DNA of 6,888 bases from Methanoculleus sp. (GTDB lineage: Archaea > Halobacteriota > Methanomicrobia > Methanomicrobiales > Methanoculleaceae): the NCBI GenBank assembly GCA_023230425.1, contig JALNXI010000101.1, positions 1-6,888 of the forward strand, in the 5' to 3' direction. The notes under the pieces are model-generated. The model worked only from the letters and a program-made list of their open reading frames with translations. It was not told the origin of the DNA and searched no databases. The first letter of the stretch is position 1, and every line of letters begins with the position of its first letter. Below, one piece after another: positions 4,883 through 6,888 of the stretch. A program made the translations under genes and the position numbers.

Positions 4883-6888
4883 CTACACCAGTTCGTGCCT
4901 GCGGAGGAACTCCCGGATCTCCCGTGATTCCACCCAGCCCCGGTCGAGCTGCCTGACGATATCGTTGATCCGCCAGACCTGCTTGCGGATCCGCTCAGAC
5001 GCCTGCTCATCATCCAGGAGCTCTGACGTGGCGAGGATGACCTGCAGGGGCAGGCGGATGTGATCGCCGAGGATAGCGAACTGCTCCATGTTCTGCTCGA
5101 TCTGGGTGAACGCCTGATGCCGCATCTCCTCAGACCGTCTCTGCTCGGTTATGTCGTAGGAGAGCACCGCGACCCGCACCACGTTTCCCTCTGCATCAGC
5201 GACCGGGAAGAGAGAGTTGTAGAGGACCATCCCCTCCCGCTCATCGACAAACCGGACCGGCCGGCCCGTCGCGAAGACCTCCCCGATGATCTCCCGCCGT
5301 CTCGCGGCGACCTCCGGCGGGAGGTGGTCATATATCGGTGTGCCCATGAGTTCCTGAACACTTCCTCCGAACCTCTCGGCAACCACCTCGTTCAGGACGA
5401 GGATGGTGCCGTCGCGGTCGATGAGCATCACCGCGTTTGGCGATGCGTTCATGAGCGCCCGGAACCGCCCTTCGCTCTCCAGGAGGGCCGCTTCAGCCCG
5501 CTTCCGCTCACGGATATCGATGCCGATCCCGACACGCGTATCGTCGGAGAGGCGGATGTTTGCCCAGGCGGTCTCAACGACGGAGCCGTCCTTTGCGACC
5601 AGCAGGAGGTCGCGCCACCCCGGCTCCAGAGACTGCATGTATTCGCCGGCCATATTCCTGTACTCCGGGTCGGGGAAGAATCTCGCCATCAGGTCCCCCC
5701 TGGCCCCATCCTCCTCCGACCAGCCCAGCACCCTCTGGAACTCGCGGTTGAGGTGGAAGAGCCTGAGATCCGGGTCATAGATCGTGATCATCACCGGGAT
5801 GGTATCGATGATCCCCTGCAGGAGCTCCTGCTGGTGTTCCAGCGCCTGTCGGGCCTGCTTCTGTCCGGTGGTATCCATCGTGACGCCGACGGCCCGGGTG
5901 ACGTTCCCGGCCTCATCCTTCTGGACCTCACCCCGTGACTCCAGCCAGGCCACCGCGCCCGTGTCGGGGCGGATGATCCGGTACTCGGTGTGGTAGAACC
6001 CGCTTTGCTCTTCTTTGGAGCGCAGGCGGTCTATATCATCAGGGTGGACCAGCGCCAGCCTCTCCTCGGGCCGGGTAAAGGGCGGCCGCCCGTAGATCCC
6101 CTCAAAGTCACCGCTGATCTGGAGCCGGCCGGTGGCGGGGTCCCAGTCCCAGGCGATCATCCTTGCGGAGGTGAGGGCCAGTTCGAGCCGCTGCTGCTGG
6201 ATGCGCAGTTCCCTTTCCATCAGCTTCCGGTCGGTGATCTCGGCGCTGGCGGTCACGAGCAGGTCTTTCCCGATGGGAAAGACAGAGGAGATGTAGTAGC
6301 GCCTGTTCCAGAAACTGTGCTCAAACGTCTGCCCGACACCTGATGCCATGATCTCGCGTGACCGCGCAAGATATTCGGCCATCGGCTCCGCGCCAAAGAG
6401 GTCGGTGACGCGCTTCCCGACGATCTCGTCCAGCCTGCCGAGGTCGCGCTGAGAGACCGGGTTTGCGTCACGCAGGATCCAGTCCACGATCTCGCCGTGC
6501 TCGTCGCGGACCATCTCGAAGATCTCGATGGAGTCGCTCGCGTTCTCAAAGAGTCCCCGGTATTTCTCCTCACTCGCCTGCAGGGTCTCTGCTATCTGTT
6601 TCCGGTCGGTGATATCGTAGGCGAGCAGCGCAAGCAGGTCTCGTTGCGGCCGGTAGAGCGTCACGTCAAGGTATCTGTCCAGGGCAGGGGACGGCTGTTC
6701 AACGTGCGCCGGCTCTCCGGTCTCTGCAACCCTGCGGAAGAGGTTCCGCAGGAATTTATCCATCTCCGGGAAGACCTCTGAGACGCTTTTGCCGATGACC
6801 TCTTCGCGTCTGCGCCCGATCAGTTCGAGACCCTCGGGGTTTACGTCGATGTACCGGTAGTCAACAGGACGGCCGTCAGCGTCCCGGA
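4883..6888 (-). CDS. Multi-PAS sensor protein with HisKA-like tail and no ATPase domain; N-terminus outside window
   Basis: The frame is open to the right edge, so the ATG at 6763 is internal and about 667 residues are visible. Numbered from the first whole codon (6886), PAS modules with PAC-type ends are at about 1-96 (ending ITDRK), 105-221 (ITDRK), 229-343 (PAS_3-like, WDWDPATGRL to TTGQK), 350-462 (IRERK) and 470-583 (ITEQR). Residues 587-667 form a helical tail, QIEQNMEQFAILGDHIRLPLQ, with His609 (codon 5062-5060) in an H-box-like DHIRLPL, ending EFLRRHELV and TAG. No HATPase_c N, G1 or G2 boxes follow. No membrane helix is seen, so the visible part is cytoplasmic. Families of this kind are usually annotated as PAS domain S-box or histidine kinase. 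Ligands of the PAS domains cannot be told: no heme or flavin signature is evident. The role is presumably signal sensing with phosphotransfer by a partner, or scaffold signalling (inference). Confidence 0.9.
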   Translation of the reverse strand, partial: RDADGRPVDYRYIDVNPEGLELIGRRREEVIGKSVSEVFPEMDKFLRNLFRRVAETGEPAHVEQPSPALDRYLDVTLYRPQRDLLALLAYDITDRKQIAETLQASEEKYRGLFENASDSIEIFEMVRDEHGEIVDWILRDANPVSQRDLGRLDEIVGKRVTDLFGAEPMAEYLARSREIMASGVGQTFEHSFWNRRYYISSVFPIGKDLLVTASAEITDRKLMERELRIQQQRLELALTSARMIAWDWDPATGRLQISGDFEGIYGRPPFTRPEERLALVHPDDIDRLRSKEEQSGFYHTEYRIIRPDTGAVAWLESRGEVQKDEAGNVTRAVGVTMDTTGQKQARQALEHQQELLQGIIDTIPVMITIYDPDLRLFHLNREFQRVLGWSEEDGARGDLMARFFPDPEYRNMAGEYMQSLEPGWRDLLLVAKDGSVVETAWANIRLSDDTRVGIGIDIRERKRAEAALLESEGRFRALMNASPNAVMLIDRDGTILVLNEVVAERFGGSVQELMGTPIYDHLPPEVAARRREIIGEVFATGRPVRFVDEREGMVLYNSLFPVADAEGNVVRVAVLSYDITEQRRSEEMRHQAFTQIEQNMEQFAILGDHIRLPLQVILATSELLDDEQASERIRKQVWRINDIVRQLDRGWVESREIREFLRRHELV

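Noticed and set aside
5060..5938. 292-codon plus-strand ORF opposite the PAS protein
   Set aside because: Antisense to well-defined PAS domains and lacks any recognisable fold signature.

Overview
The window looks like chromosomal DNA from a euryarchaeal methanogen, most likely Methanomicrobiales and possibly Methanoculleus-like (inference). The clues are an archaeal BRE/TATA promoter with an almost leaderless start, G/C-rich coding with strong G/C at third codon positions, a heavily sequon-loaded secreted cupredoxin, a stand-alone CooS-family protein, and a multi-PAS sensor ending in a DHIRxPLQVI-type helix without an ATPase domain. No mobile element, CRISPR array, tRNA or rRNA was seen.

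Layout: (1) 1-242, minus: 5' part of a single-pass membrane protein with a one-base frameshift just after its start codon. (2) 243-728: sparse, lower-G/C DNA with a possible tiny Lys-rich ORF and a small hairpin pair. (3) 729-1106, plus: small membrane-anchored protein of unknown function. (4) 1107-1520: intergenic DNA between convergent genes, with one possible structured element. (5) 3823 down to 1521, minus: a DUF488/YeaO-like gene followed after 47 nt by a CooS-family gene, probably one transcription unit. (6) 3824-3975: divergent promoter region with a clear BRE/TATA and dyad repeats. (7) 3976-4752, plus: secreted two-domain copper protein. (8) 4753-4882: convergent terminator region. (9) 4883 to past the right edge, minus: multi-PAS sensor protein.

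The main discovery candidate is the CooS-family protein. It keeps the CODH scaffold and the B-cluster cysteines. At the position of the second Cys of the canonical CCTGNE motif (a C-cluster ligand) it has Glu302, and it carries an E-x-K pair (Glu563, Lys565) like that of hybrid-cluster protein (HCP/Prismane). Together with the other ligands (His266, Cys345, Cys455, Cys486, Cys527) this matches the HCP ligand set better than the Ni-Fe C-cluster set. The protein is therefore probably not a CO dehydrogenase but an Fe-S-O hybrid-cluster enzyme on a CODH fold. Its D-cluster motif is the short C-x2-C form. No CooF, CooC or acetyl-CoA synthase gene is nearby. The gene unit shares a short upstream region with the cupredoxin gene, so a common redox or nitrosative-stress theme is possible but unproven.
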